From NCBI GenBank assembly GCA_964370045.1, contig CAYJGZ010000015.1, positions 1-64,000 of the forward strand: a stretch of DNA of 64,000 nt. The letters are read 5' to 3'. A model generated the notes under the pieces. That model was not told where the DNA came from. It saw only the letters and a program-made list of their open reading frames with translations, and did no database searches. This stretch comes from JAAYCI01 sp964370045. GTDB lineage: Bacteria > Bacillota > Clostridia > Oscillospirales > Ruminococcaceae. This document shows, in pieces, positions 53,457 to 62,135 of this stretch; position 1 is the stretch's first letter, and each line of letters begins with the position of its first letter. The position numbers and the translations under genes are program-made.

Positions 53457-54848
53457 TTGAAAAAGAACAAAAGTGTACTTTTAACTGCTTTGCTTTTGGC
53501 AACTACAATGATTCTAAGTGCTTGTGGCGGCTCTGCGTCCTCTTCTACAGCAGCAAGTGGCGCTACCAGCACAGCAGCAAGCGGTAGCACAGCAGCCTCA
53601 GGGGATATGATGACCATGGCCATTACAGGCAATGAGTTCCCCGCACCCGCAGAACCCGTAGACTTTAATTACACTGCAGTTCCCAGCTCTGCCACGGACC
53701 TGTTTTCCGACATGACAGACCGTCTTGGTGAAATGGAGCAGTACAACACTGGCAGCAAGACCTTCCAGGCGGACGAGTTTGACACTCAGGTAAACCTTGC
53801 GCTCACCTCGGGTGCCGCTTCCCCCTATCAGGCTATTCACGTAAACATCCGTCAGTACAATTCAATAGCTCAGGAAGGCCTTCTTATGCCCCTTAATGAC
53901 TATATTGAAAAGTATGAAGACGTGTACAACTTCAGCGACATTCCCCAGAGTTCTTGGGATATGCTGACAGTGGACGGCGAAATTTACGCCATTCCCGCAG
54001 CAGCTAACAACCAGCACCTTTTCTACCGTACAGACTTGTTTGAAAAGTACGAGCTGGAAGTTCCCACAACAGTGCAGGAGCTTTTGGATGTGTGCGAAGT
54101 GCTCAAGACAGCTGAAGAAATTCAGTACCCCTTGGCACTCGTTTACGGCAGTGGCAACGGCGCAGGCACAGAGTTCTTGAACATGATGAGCGCAATGGGC
54201 GGCGTGTTCTTTGACGAGGACAACAACCCCACCTTCAACGATGAGACTGGCGTTGCGGCTGTGGAACTTATGAAAGAGCTTTATGCTTACATGCCTCCCT
54301 CCGCTACATCTTACACGAATGACGATGTTATGGTGCTTTTGCAGACAGGCGCTGTGGCTATCTCCAACATCTGGACAACCCGTGCACCCATGATGGATGA
54401 CGAGGAAGTTTCCAGCGTTGTAGGCCTTATGGGCTACGCTCCCGCTCCTGTAGTGGAAGAGGGGATGCCCCCCATGAGCAACGTGGGTATCGAGATGATT
54501 GCTATTCCTGCAAACCCCGGCGCAGACCCTGACTCCGTGTTCCTTGGACTTGCAGAAATGACAAGCTACGAAGCAATTTCGGAAGTTGCTCAGATTATGC
54601 CTGTTTTCCGTCAAGAAGTTGCGGCAGAAAGTGCAGAATCATCCGAGAACCCGAACTTTGCGGCTGCTAATGCAACAACCGCTATGGGCGTGTTGCCTCC
54701 CCCCAACTACCCCTACTTCTCCTCTGTGATGAACCTTATCGGCACACACGTTGCCAGCGCCTTGACGGGCGAGCTTACCGCACAGCAAGCACTGGACAAC
54801 GCCGCCGCAGAGTGCATCGTTATCCTTGAGGACGAGGGATACCTGTAA
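53457..54848 (+). CDS. Family 1 extracellular solute-binding lipoprotein, paralogue B
   Basis: 463 residues from a TTG at 53457, with AAGGAGG nine bases upstream; the longer frame to 53241 has no signal peptide and covers the spacer. Lipobox LSAC. The domain layout is the same as paralogue A, with changes in the ligand region (AAANNQHLFYRTDLFEKYE). Its last 130 bases are almost identical to those of paralogue C although other parts differ more, a sign of gene conversion. Confidence 0.92.
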   Translation: MKKNKSVLLTALLLATTMILSACGGSASSSTAASGATSTAASGSTAASGDMMTMAITGNEFPAPAEPVDFNYTAVPSSATDLFSDMTDRLGEMEQYNTGSKTFQADEFDTQVNLALTSGAASPYQAIHVNIRQYNSIAQEGLLMPLNDYIEKYEDVYNFSDIPQSSWDMLTVDGEIYAIPAAANNQHLFYRTDLFEKYELEVPTTVQELLDVCEVLKTAEEIQYPLALVYGSGNGAGTEFLNMMSAMGGVFFDEDNNPTFNDETGVAAVELMKELYAYMPPSATSYTNDDVMVLLQTGAVAISNIWTTRAPMMDDEEVSSVVGLMGYAPAPVVEEGMPPMSNVGIEMIAIPANPGADPDSVFLGLAEMTSYEAISEVAQIMPVFRQEVAAESAESSENPNFAAANATTAMGVLPPPNYPYFSSVMNLIGTHVASALTGELTAQQALDNAAAECIVILEDEGYL

Positions 54849-54875
54849 TAGACGCACGTAATCATCGCTTAAATG

Positions 54876-54979
54876 TGCCGTGCGCAGGCAAGGTGCAAGT
54901 CAGGTAAGGCCATCGACAAAAGCATTGCGTAGGGCTTTTGCGGCGAACACTACCGAAAGCACTTTGCAGGCGTACGACA
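54876..54979 (+). repeat. REP-like long hairpin before the third binding-protein gene
   Basis: Arms TGCCGTGCGCAGGCAAGGTGC-type (54876-54896) and its imperfect complement (54959-54979, 16 of 21 pairs), enclosing AAAAGC...GCTTTT. Both halves share sequence with the elements at 51665 and 53266. Confidence 0.65.
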
Positions 54980-55042
54980 TACTTTGAGCGTTGGATTGTG
55001 TCAAAATATACATTTTTTCTAAACAAGGAGGATAATAACATT

Positions 55043-56452
55043 TTGAAAAAGAACAAAAGTGTACTTTTAACTGCTTTACTTTTGGCAGCTACAATGATTC
55101 TAAGTGCTTGTGGCGGCTCTGCGTCGTCCTCTGCACCGGCAAGCACAGCGGCAAGCGGTGCTACCAGCACTGCTGCAAGCGGCAGCACAGCACCCGCTGC
55201 AGAGGGCATGATGGTTATGCCTCTCACCGGCAACGAGTTCCCCGCACCTGCAGAGACTGTAGACTTCAACTACGTGTCTGTACCCGGCTCTACCCCCGAT
55301 GTGTTCATGTCCATGGTGGACCGCATTGGCGAGCTGGAGTATTACAACACCGGTAGCAAGACCTTCCAGGCGGACGAGCTGGACACTCAGCTGAACCTCG
55401 CTCTTACCTCGGGTGGCGACTCTCCCTACCAGACATTCCAGATTTCCATGCGCTACTATAACGAGCAGGCTTCCAGCGGCCTTCTTCTGCCCCTGACCGA
55501 TTACATCGAAAAGTATGAAGATGTGTACAACTTCAGCGACATCCCCCAGGCTACATGGGATACGCTGACAAAGGATGGCGAGATTTACGCTATCCCCACA
55601 GCTTCCAACAACCAGCACCTTTTCTACCGTACAGACCTTTTTGAAAAGTACGAGCTGGAAGTTCCCACAACAGTGCAGGAGCTTTTGGACGTGTGCGAAG
55701 TGCTGCAGACAGCTGAAGAAATTCAGTACCCCTTGGCACTCGTTTACGGCAGTGGCAACGGCGCAGGCACAGAGTTTGTAAACATGATGAGTGCATTGGG
55801 CGGTGTGTTCTTTGACGAGGACAACAACCCCACATTCAACGATGAGACAGGCGTTGAGGCGGTGGAGCTTATGAAGCAGCTTTACTCCTACATGCCTCCC
55901 TCCGCCACAACTTACACAAACGATGACGTTATGGTGCTTTTGCAAACAGGTGCAGTGGCTATCTCCAACATCTGGACAACCCGTGCTCCCTTCATGGACG
56001 ACGAGGAAGTTTCCAGCGTTGTAGGTCTTATCGGATATGCTGCCGCTCCCGTGGTGGAAGAGGGTATGCCTCCTATGAGCTACCTGTCTCCCGAGATGCT
56101 CTCCATTCCTGCAAACCCCGGCTCAGACCCTGAGTCTGTGTTCCTTGCAGTGGCTGAAATGTCCAGCTACGAGGCTCAGACAGAGCTGTTCGACACAGTT
56201 CCCGTAACACGCCAGCAGGTTATCACAGACAGCGCTTCCATTCTGGAAGAGCGTCCGAACCTTATTGCTGCTAACGAAACAGCTGTTATGGGCGCATTGC
56301 CTCCGCCCGACTATCCGTACTTCTCCTCCGTGATGAACCTTATCGGCACACACGTTGCCACCGCCTTGACGGGCGAGCTTACCGCACAGCAAGCACTGGA
56401 CAACGCCGCCGCAGAGTGCATCGTTATCCTTGAGGACGAGGGATACCTGTAG
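55043..56452 (+). CDS. Family 1 extracellular solute-binding lipoprotein, paralogue C
   Basis: 469 residues from a TTG at 55043 with AAGGAGG upstream. Lipobox LSAC and a Ser/Ala/Thr linker as in A and B. Its ligand-facing segments differ from A in several positions (PTASNNQHLFYRTDLFEKYE; 'NIWTTRAPFMDDEEVSSVVGLIGYAAAPVVEEG'). The C-terminal 'FSSVMNLIGTHVATALTGELTAQQALDNAAAECIVILEDEGYL' matches B at nearly every base. Three binding proteins for one permease pair suggest several related ligands, or expression dosage. Confidence 0.92.
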   Translation: MKKNKSVLLTALLLAATMILSACGGSASSSAPASTAASGATSTAASGSTAPAAEGMMVMPLTGNEFPAPAETVDFNYVSVPGSTPDVFMSMVDRIGELEYYNTGSKTFQADELDTQLNLALTSGGDSPYQTFQISMRYYNEQASSGLLLPLTDYIEKYEDVYNFSDIPQATWDTLTKDGEIYAIPTASNNQHLFYRTDLFEKYELEVPTTVQELLDVCEVLQTAEEIQYPLALVYGSGNGAGTEFVNMMSALGGVFFDEDNNPTFNDETGVEAVELMKQLYSYMPPSATTYTNDDVMVLLQTGAVAISNIWTTRAPFMDDEEVSSVVGLIGYAAAPVVEEGMPPMSYLSPEMLSIPANPGSDPESVFLAVAEMSSYEAQTELFDTVPVTRQQVITDSASILEERPNLIAANETAVMGALPPPDYPYFSSVMNLIGTHVATALTGELTAQQALDNAAAECIVILEDEGYL

Positions 56453-56507
56453 CAGACGGCGTACTACTTTAGAGCACAACCAAAGAACGTAAAGTTTTAG
56501 GCACTTG

Positions 56508-56549
56508 TGTATGCGGCGGCATCTAAGCGCCGCCGCATACATTTTTATT
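56508..56549 (+). terminator. Terminator after the binding-protein genes
   Basis: Perfect 13-bp stem TGTATGCGGCGGC ... GCCGCCGCATACA followed by TTTTTATT. It would keep the binding-protein transcripts separate from, or more abundant than, the permease genes. Confidence 0.88.
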
Positions 56550-56566
56550 AAGTCTTTTTATTATTG

Positions 56567-56615
56567 GGTAGTATTCTTCGGGCGGGCAACACCTATACAA
56601 ACGGATGATACTACC
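56567..56615 (+). promoter_or_regulatory. 9-bp inverted repeat before the permease genes
   Basis: GGTAGTATT (56567-56575) and GATACTACC (56607-56615), eight of nine bases complementary, 31-base loop. A possible operator or RNA structure upstream of the permease start at 56646. Confidence 0.4.
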
Positions 56616-56645
56616 TAATGATAAAAATGAGATGAGGGTTATGCT

Positions 56646-57521
56646 ATGAAACTGCGAAAAAAAGAGTTCATTGCTTTTGCTGCACCCAGTATGATTACCA
56701 TGATTGTTCTTATGATTATCCCACTGATTGTAACGCTGTTTTTGAGCTTCTGTACATTCCAGCTGGGTGGTAGTCTTGAGTTTATTGGCTTTGGTAACTA
56801 TGTAAATGTTTTTGAGAATCCCCGCTTTTGGAACAGCACCGGATTCACACTGCTTGTTACATTTATAAACGTACCTGCACGTCTGCTTATAGGTATGGGC
56901 CTTGCCATTATCCTCTACAATGTCAAAAGCAGAATTTTTACAACTATCTTTATCAGCGGCATCTTGCTACCATTTGTTATCACCCCTGCGGTGAGCACCC
57001 AAATGTTTTCTTGGTTGTTTAAGGATATATATGGCCTGTTCCCCCATTACCTTTCGGAGATGGGCATAAATATCCAGTGGTTTGCGGATGTTATCCCTGC
57101 AAGGGCGCTTATCACCTTCCACACCATATGGTCGGGTGTACCGTTTGTAATTATTACACTTTATGCGGGCCTACAGGCTATGCCGGTGGACCCCCTAAAG
57201 GCCGCACAGGTAGAGGGTGCTTCGTGGCCGCAAAAGATTCGCCACATTCTTATTCCTTACCTTTCCCCACTAATTTTGTTTACCACCATGATAAACATAA
57301 TGGACATCTATCGTCTGTACGACAGCGTGGCTATTATGACAAAGGGCGGCCCCGCACAGTCTACCGAGACAATTCAGTTTTACAACTACCAAGTTGCTTT
57401 CCAAAACCAGAGTCTTGGTCAGGCGGCCTCCATCAGCGTGCTTACGGTTATTAGCATATTCATACTGATGATGCCGTTCCTGTTCATCATGTATCGTGAA
57501 CAAGCAGAAAACAAAAAATAA
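56646..57521 (+). CDS. ABC sugar importer permease 1 (MalF/UgpA type)
   Basis: 291 residues, six membrane segments. The EAA loop that touches the ATPase is 'DPLKAAQVEGASWPQKIRHILIPYLSPLI' near residues 175-210. Family 'RFWNSTGFTLLVTFINVPARLLIGMGLAIIL' starts the transmembrane core. ATG at 56646 with GAGGG upstream. Ends 14 bases before the partner permease. Confidence 0.94.
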   Translation: MKLRKKEFIAFAAPSMITMIVLMIIPLIVTLFLSFCTFQLGGSLEFIGFGNYVNVFENPRFWNSTGFTLLVTFINVPARLLIGMGLAIILYNVKSRIFTTIFISGILLPFVITPAVSTQMFSWLFKDIYGLFPHYLSEMGINIQWFADVIPARALITFHTIWSGVPFVIITLYAGLQAMPVDPLKAAQVEGASWPQKIRHILIPYLSPLILFTTMINIMDIYRLYDSVAIMTKGGPAQSTETIQFYNYQVAFQNQSLGQAASISVLTVISIFILMMPFLFIMYREQAENKK

Positions 57522-57535
57522 AGGAGGTGCATGAT

Positions 57536-58384
57536 ATGGAAAGCTCCAAAATGACTCGCAGAGCTAAAAAGATTATTATCGGTGTTATCTTAGGTGCTAT
57601 TTTGCTATTTTGGTTTTTAGTGAGCGTATTCCCCTTTATATGGACCACCATGACCTCTTTGAAGACCACCATCGATGCTATTTCCATTCCGCCCGTGTGG
57701 CTTTTTGAGCCAACGTGGGACTATTACGCAGAGGTGTGGGCAAACCCGGACTTCCTTGACGCCTTTGGAAACTCCATCATCGTGTCCGTATCCAGTGTGT
57801 GTATCTCCATCGGCATAGGTGCGCCCTGTGCGTATGCACTTGCACGTAGCGGTAGCAACAGCAGCTTCTTCCTGCTTTGCCTCTCGCTGGTGTTCCGTGC
57901 ACTTCCCCGCATGGTTTTCATCGTGCCTTACTACTACATTGCAACAGCACTGGGCATTTACGACACAGAGTTTTTGCTCGTCATGGTTATGGTGTCCATC
58001 AACCAGCCATTTACCATCTGGATGCTACGAAGCTTCTTTATGACCATTCCACATTCGCTGGACGAGGCGGCCATGGTGGACGGATGCACACGTTTTCAGG
58101 CATTTAGGAAGGTTATCGTGCCCATCATGGGTACAGGCATAGTAACATCTGCCATATTTACACTTCTGCTTGCGTACAACGAGTTTATGCTTCCTTCCGC
58201 TCTAACCAGCACGAACGCTACCACACTGCCCGTTATGATTTCCCAGTTCGGTACAGAAAACATCCGCTACTGGTCCGTTTCAGCCGCAGGCAGTATCTCC
58301 ATAGCCGTTCCCATTATCATCATCACACTTGTGTTGCAAAAATACCTTGTACGAGGTATGACTAGCGGCTCGGTGAAAGAATAG
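57536..58384 (+). CDS. ABC sugar importer permease 2 (MalG/UgpE type)
   Basis: 282 residues from the ATG at 57536, with AAAGGAGG eight bases upstream. Six membrane segments; EAA loop 'HSLDEAAMVDGCTRFQAFRKVIVPIMGTGI'. The long first periplasmic loop and 'FVVPYYYIATALGIYDTEFLLVMVMV'-like region are typical. It forms the channel with permease 1 and is followed by its ATPase 12 bases downstream. Confidence 0.94.
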   Translation: MESSKMTRRAKKIIIGVILGAILLFWFLVSVFPFIWTTMTSLKTTIDAISIPPVWLFEPTWDYYAEVWANPDFLDAFGNSIIVSVSSVCISIGIGAPCAYALARSGSNSSFFLLCLSLVFRALPRMVFIVPYYYIATALGIYDTEFLLVMVMVSINQPFTIWMLRSFFMTIPHSLDEAAMVDGCTRFQAFRKVIVPIMGTGIVTSAIFTLLLAYNEFMLPSALTSTNATTLPVMISQFGTENIRYWSVSAAGSISIAVPIIIITLVLQKYLVRGMTSGSVKE

Positions 58385-58396
58385 GGGGGATAAAAC

Positions 58397-59500
58397 ATGG
58401 CAACCGTTTCGTTTAAGCAGGTTTGCAAGAGGTATCCTAAGAGCGATACCCTTGTGGTAAACAACCTTGATTTGGAAATTGCGGACAACGAGTTTCTTGT
58501 GCTTGTAGGTCCCTCCGGATGTGGAAAGAGCACCACACTTCGCATGATAGCCGGTCTTGAGGATGTCACCTCCGGTGATGTTTACATCGGCGATGCAAAG
58601 GTAACAGACTTACAGCCAAGAGAGCGCGATATATCCATGGTGTTCCAAAACTATGCGCTTTATCCCCACCTTGATGTAAGAGGTAACCTTGCTTTTGGCC
58701 TAAAGATGCAAAAAAAGCCAAAAGAAGAGGTAGAAACCAAGGTGAACGAAATCTCGGATATGCTGGAGCTTACCGAGCTGATAAATCGCAAGCCTTCCGA
58801 GATGAGTGGTGGTCAGCGCCAGCGTGTGGCTATGGGCCGTGCCATTGTGCGTGACACAAAGGTTATGCTCATGGACGAGCCGCTCTCAAACCTTGACGCA
58901 AAGCTGCGTGTGCAGATGCGCTCGGAGATACTAAAGCTGCACAAGCGCATTCAGCGCACGGTGGTGTACGTGACGCACGACCAGGTAGAGGCAATGACTA
59001 TGGGCGACCGCATTGCTGTTATGCACGATGGTATTATGCAGCAGATAGACAAGCCCTCTGTTGTGTACAACAACCCGGCCAACATGTTTGTTGCGGGCTT
59101 TATGGGCTCACCCCCCATGAACTTCATGAAGTGCACCATAGAAAAGCAGGGTGAGGAGCTTGTTGCAAAGACACATGATTTCAGCATAGCGCTTCCTGCG
59201 GCTCTTGCCGAAAAGGCAGCTGCATATGTGGGCAAAAAGCTTATCTTGGGCGCTCGCCCCGAGCACGTTGCGTGTGAGGAGGAGGGCAAACTGCCCGGTA
59301 ATACCTTTGATGCCGTTGCTGACGTGATAGAGGTGCTCGGCTCGGAGGAGCTTATCAACATCACCGTAAACAGCGAGGACTTCACCGTGCGCACCAAAAA
59401 GAACGCACGACTGAAGGAAGGAAACACTCTTTCTTTCCGCTTGAACCCGAACAAGCTGTGCCTTTTTGACCCCGAGACAGAAAAGAATATCATGAACTAA
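58397..59500 (+). CDS. ABC sugar importer ATPase (MalK/MsmK/UgpC type), second copy
   Basis: 367 residues, same length as the first copy. Walker A GPSGCGKST, signature 'MSGGQRQRVAMGR', Walker B 'VMLMDEPLSNLDAKLR', H-loop 'VTHDQVEAMTMGDRI', C-terminal regulatory region 'ILGARPEHVACEEEGKLPG'. It lies 12 bases after permease 2, so it is probably the dedicated ATPase of this transporter; the copy at 50464 may serve additional systems. Confidence 0.93.
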   Translation: MATVSFKQVCKRYPKSDTLVVNNLDLEIADNEFLVLVGPSGCGKSTTLRMIAGLEDVTSGDVYIGDAKVTDLQPRERDISMVFQNYALYPHLDVRGNLAFGLKMQKKPKEEVETKVNEISDMLELTELINRKPSEMSGGQRQRVAMGRAIVRDTKVMLMDEPLSNLDAKLRVQMRSEILKLHKRIQRTVVYVTHDQVEAMTMGDRIAVMHDGIMQQIDKPSVVYNNPANMFVAGFMGSPPMNFMKCTIEKQGEELVAKTHDFSIALPAALAEKAAAYVGKKLILGARPEHVACEEEGKLPGNTFDAVADVIEVLGSEELINITVNSEDFTVRTKKNARLKEGNTLSFRLNPNKLCLFDPETEKNIMN

Positions 59501-59636
59501 ATACGTTACATTGGGCACATGTTTCCGTAAAGGGGCATGTGCCCTTGTGGCGAAGGTACTTTGCCACACAAATTTGCTTTGTATTTTGCAGTGCAAAATA
59601 ATTATAACTTGTCAATTTTTTAGGAGGATTAGAATC

Positions 59637-60647
59637 ATGGGCTTTTCGGAGCAAAAGGCTTTAGTGCGCAAATATTTTGACGCACTGGAAGCCGCAACAC
59701 CCGAGCAGGTAGAGGGTGTTTTGGGTGAGTTTTACTCGAGTGAGCACGACTGGATGGCGTCTTACCCCTTTAGGGAGCTGAAAGGTAATGCACAGGTGGC
59801 AGGCGAGTTTTGGGTGCCGCTGAAAAAGTCTATTACCACCATGCAGCGCCGCCAGGACATCTTCATCGCAGGCAACAACGAGTTTGACGAGAATGAAGTA
59901 TGGGTTCTGAGCATGGGGCACTTCATGGGGCTTTTCGACACCGAGTGGCTGGGCATAAAGCCCACACGCAGGCTTATATCCCTTCGTTACTCCGAGTTCA
60001 ACTGTGTGCAGGACGGTAAAATCACAAAGACGGGTCTTTTCATCGACCTTATCGGCTTTATGCAGCAGGCGGGTGTGAACCCACTGCCGCAGTCTCTGGG
60101 TCAATACTTTGTGTATCCAGGCCCTCGTGAGCACAACGGCCTTTTGTTTGAGGATGCCCCGGTAGAAGAAAGCCAAAAGACTCACGACGTGATGATTCGC
60201 ATGATTACGAACATTGACTCCAACAATAAAAGCGGCCTTATGGGTGCGCATCCCATCGAGGAGGCTCTCGCTCCTTTCTGGACACCCGACATGCTGTGGT
60301 ACGGCCCCTGCGGCATAGGCGCAACCTACACATGGGAGCGCTACCGTGACCAGCACCAGCATCCCTTTAGGGCTCACCTGAAGGACAAGAAGTTCAACGG
60401 TCACGTTTGCCGTTTTTCGGAGGGTAATTTCTCCTGCTTCTTTGGCTGGCCGAACCTCACAAACACGCCCATCGGCGGCTTCTTGGGCCTGCCGGGTGGC
60501 GAGTGCCCTGCGGACATGCAGGTGGTGGACGTATACTGCCGCAAGGGCGACAAGCTCTCCGAAAACTGGGTTACCATCGACTTTCCTTGGTGGCTCAAGC
60601 AGCAGGGGCTTGACGTGCTGGAGCGCAACCGCCAGCTGAACCCCTAA
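59637..60647 (+). CDS. Double SnoaL-like (NTF2-fold) protein, paralogue 1
   Basis: 336 residues from the ATG at 59637 with TTTAGGAGG upstream; the longer frame to 59511 covers the spacer. No signal peptide, so cytoplasmic. Two SnoaL-like halves: residues about 5-150 ('FWVPLKKSITTMQRRQDIFIAGNNEF', 'GHFMGLFDTEWLGIKPT', ending 'GKITKTGLFIDLIGFMQQAG') and about 195-330 ('FWTPDMLWYGPCGIGATYTWERY', ending 'GDKLSENWVTIDFPWWLKQQGLD'). SnoaL-like proteins include aldol cyclases, hydrolases and dehydratases; position behind a sugar importer suggests it acts on the imported compound or a product. The reaction is unknown. Confidence 0.85.
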   Translation: MGFSEQKALVRKYFDALEAATPEQVEGVLGEFYSSEHDWMASYPFRELKGNAQVAGEFWVPLKKSITTMQRRQDIFIAGNNEFDENEVWVLSMGHFMGLFDTEWLGIKPTRRLISLRYSEFNCVQDGKITKTGLFIDLIGFMQQAGVNPLPQSLGQYFVYPGPREHNGLLFEDAPVEESQKTHDVMIRMITNIDSNNKSGLMGAHPIEEALAPFWTPDMLWYGPCGIGATYTWERYRDQHQHPFRAHLKDKKFNGHVCRFSEGNFSCFFGWPNLTNTPIGGFLGLPGGECPADMQVVDVYCRKGDKLSENWVTIDFPWWLKQQGLDVLERNRQLNP

Positions 60648-60722
60648 AAAACATGTGCGTGAGTAGTGCTATCACGGGAAAATATAACGATGTTTAGCAA
60701 TTGTTTAGGAGGAGTATCCATT

Positions 60723-61727
60723 ATGGGATTTTCAGAACAAAAGGCTTTGATTCGCAAATATTTTGATGCAATGGAAGCCGCAACACCCGAGCAGGTAGAA
60801 GGCGTTTTGGGTGAATATTTTTCGGACAACCACGAGTGGAAGGCATCCTATCCTTTTAGAGAGCTGAAAGGTAATGCACAGGTGGCGCAGGAGTTTTGGG
60901 TGCCGCTGAAAAAGTCCATTACCACCATGCAGCGCCGCCAGGATATCTTCATCGCAGGCAACAATGAGTTCGACGAGAATGAAGTGTGGGTAATGAGCAT
61001 GGGGCACTTCATGGGGCTTTTTGATACCGAGTGGCTGGGCATAAAGCCCACACGCAGGCTAATATCCCTTCGCTACTCCGAGTTTAACTGTGTGCAGGAC
61101 GGCAAAATCACAAGGACAGGCCTTTTCATCGACCTTATCGGCTTTATGCAGCAGGCAGGTGTGAACCCACTGCCCCAGTCTACCGGACAGTACTTTGTGT
61201 ATCCCGGCCCTCGTGAGCACAACGGCCTTTTGTTTGAGGATGCCTGTGCGCAAGAGAGCCAGAAGACTACAGATGTAATGAACCGTATGATTAACAACTG
61301 TGATTCCAACAACAAAATTATGGGTGCACCCCCCGTAGAGGAGGCTCTTGCTCCTTTCTGGACACCCGACATGCTGTGGTATGGCCCCTGCGGCATAGGC
61401 GCAAGCTACACATGGGAGCGCTACCGTGACCAGCACCAGGACCCCTTTAGGCGCTACCTGAAGGATAAAAAGTTCAACGGCCACGTTTGCCGTTTTTCGG
61501 AGGGGCACTTCTCCTGCTTCTTCGGCTGGCCAAACCTTACCAATACACCCATCGGCGGCTTTTTGGGCCTGCCCGGCGGCGAGCGCCCTGCGGACATGCA
61601 GGTGGTGGACGTATACTGCCGCAAGGGCGATAAGCTCTCCGAAAACTGGGTTACCATCGACCTTGTTTGGTGGCTCAAGCAGCAGGGGCTTGACGTGCTG
61701 GAGCGCAACCGCCAGCTGAACCCATAA
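60723..61727 (+). CDS. Double SnoaL-like (NTF2-fold) protein, paralogue 2
   Basis: 334 residues from the ATG at 60723 with TTAGGAGGAG upstream. It resembles paralogue 1 along its whole length, with the two-residue-shorter inter-domain region (SQKTTDVMNRMINNCDSNNKIMGAPP). Conserved in both: 'TMQRRQDIFIAGNNEFDENEVWV', 'MGHFMGLFDTEWLG', 'DMLWYGPCGIG', 'FFGWPNLTNTPIGG', 'WLKQQGLDVLERNRQLNP'. Separate ribosome sites and 75-base spacer show it is a translated copy, not a remnant. Confidence 0.85.
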   Translation: MGFSEQKALIRKYFDAMEAATPEQVEGVLGEYFSDNHEWKASYPFRELKGNAQVAQEFWVPLKKSITTMQRRQDIFIAGNNEFDENEVWVMSMGHFMGLFDTEWLGIKPTRRLISLRYSEFNCVQDGKITRTGLFIDLIGFMQQAGVNPLPQSTGQYFVYPGPREHNGLLFEDACAQESQKTTDVMNRMINNCDSNNKIMGAPPVEEALAPFWTPDMLWYGPCGIGASYTWERYRDQHQDPFRRYLKDKKFNGHVCRFSEGHFSCFFGWPNLTNTPIGGFLGLPGGERPADMQVVDVYCRKGDKLSENWVTIDLVWWLKQQGLDVLERNRQLNP

Positions 61728-61814
61728 AACGCCACATTATCGCACAAAACATTCTGAATTTTACTTTCGCTCCGCCTTTATTCACTTGGATAAGGGTGGG
61801 GTGTTTTTTTGTTT

Positions 61815-61938
61815 GGGAGTGAACACATAGAGGTGATTGGGAATACGTTAAGCGCAAAAAGAGGGCGCTATATCCTCCTTCTGCCTGCGGCGGAGGGAGG
61901 ATATAGAGAAAAACAAAATTACTGCGTTTATCCACACC
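61815..61938. mobile_element. MITE-like element, copy 4, decayed
   Basis: Left end GGGAGTGAACACATAGAGGTGATT is intact, core hairpin CTATATCCTCC...GGAGGATATAG is intact, but the right end reads ATCCACACC instead of GGACACTCCC. The flanking 8-mers (TTTTGTTT and TTTTTATT) match at six of eight bases, so this looks like an old insertion. It lies in the 408-base gap between paralogues 2 and 3. Confidence 0.75.
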
Positions 61939-62135
61939 TTTTTATTCTTAAAAGTAGTGATTTTTGCAAAAAATGTGCTACAATACAAATTGGTGCTACT
62001 GCTTTTTACGTAGATAAATCGTGCCTTTGTAGCAGGAGGATGTGCGCTGCCCTGCAATCATGCGGCATGTCCTGCCAAAGGGTAGTTTTAGCATCACACG
62101 AATATATTCAGCAGTTATTTAGGAGGAGTACTATC

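Noticed and set aside
61809..62135. 109-residue N-terminal extension of SnoaL-like paralogue 3
   Set aside because: It translates the mobile element and spacer; the ATG at 62136 has AGGAGG and matches the paralogues' start.
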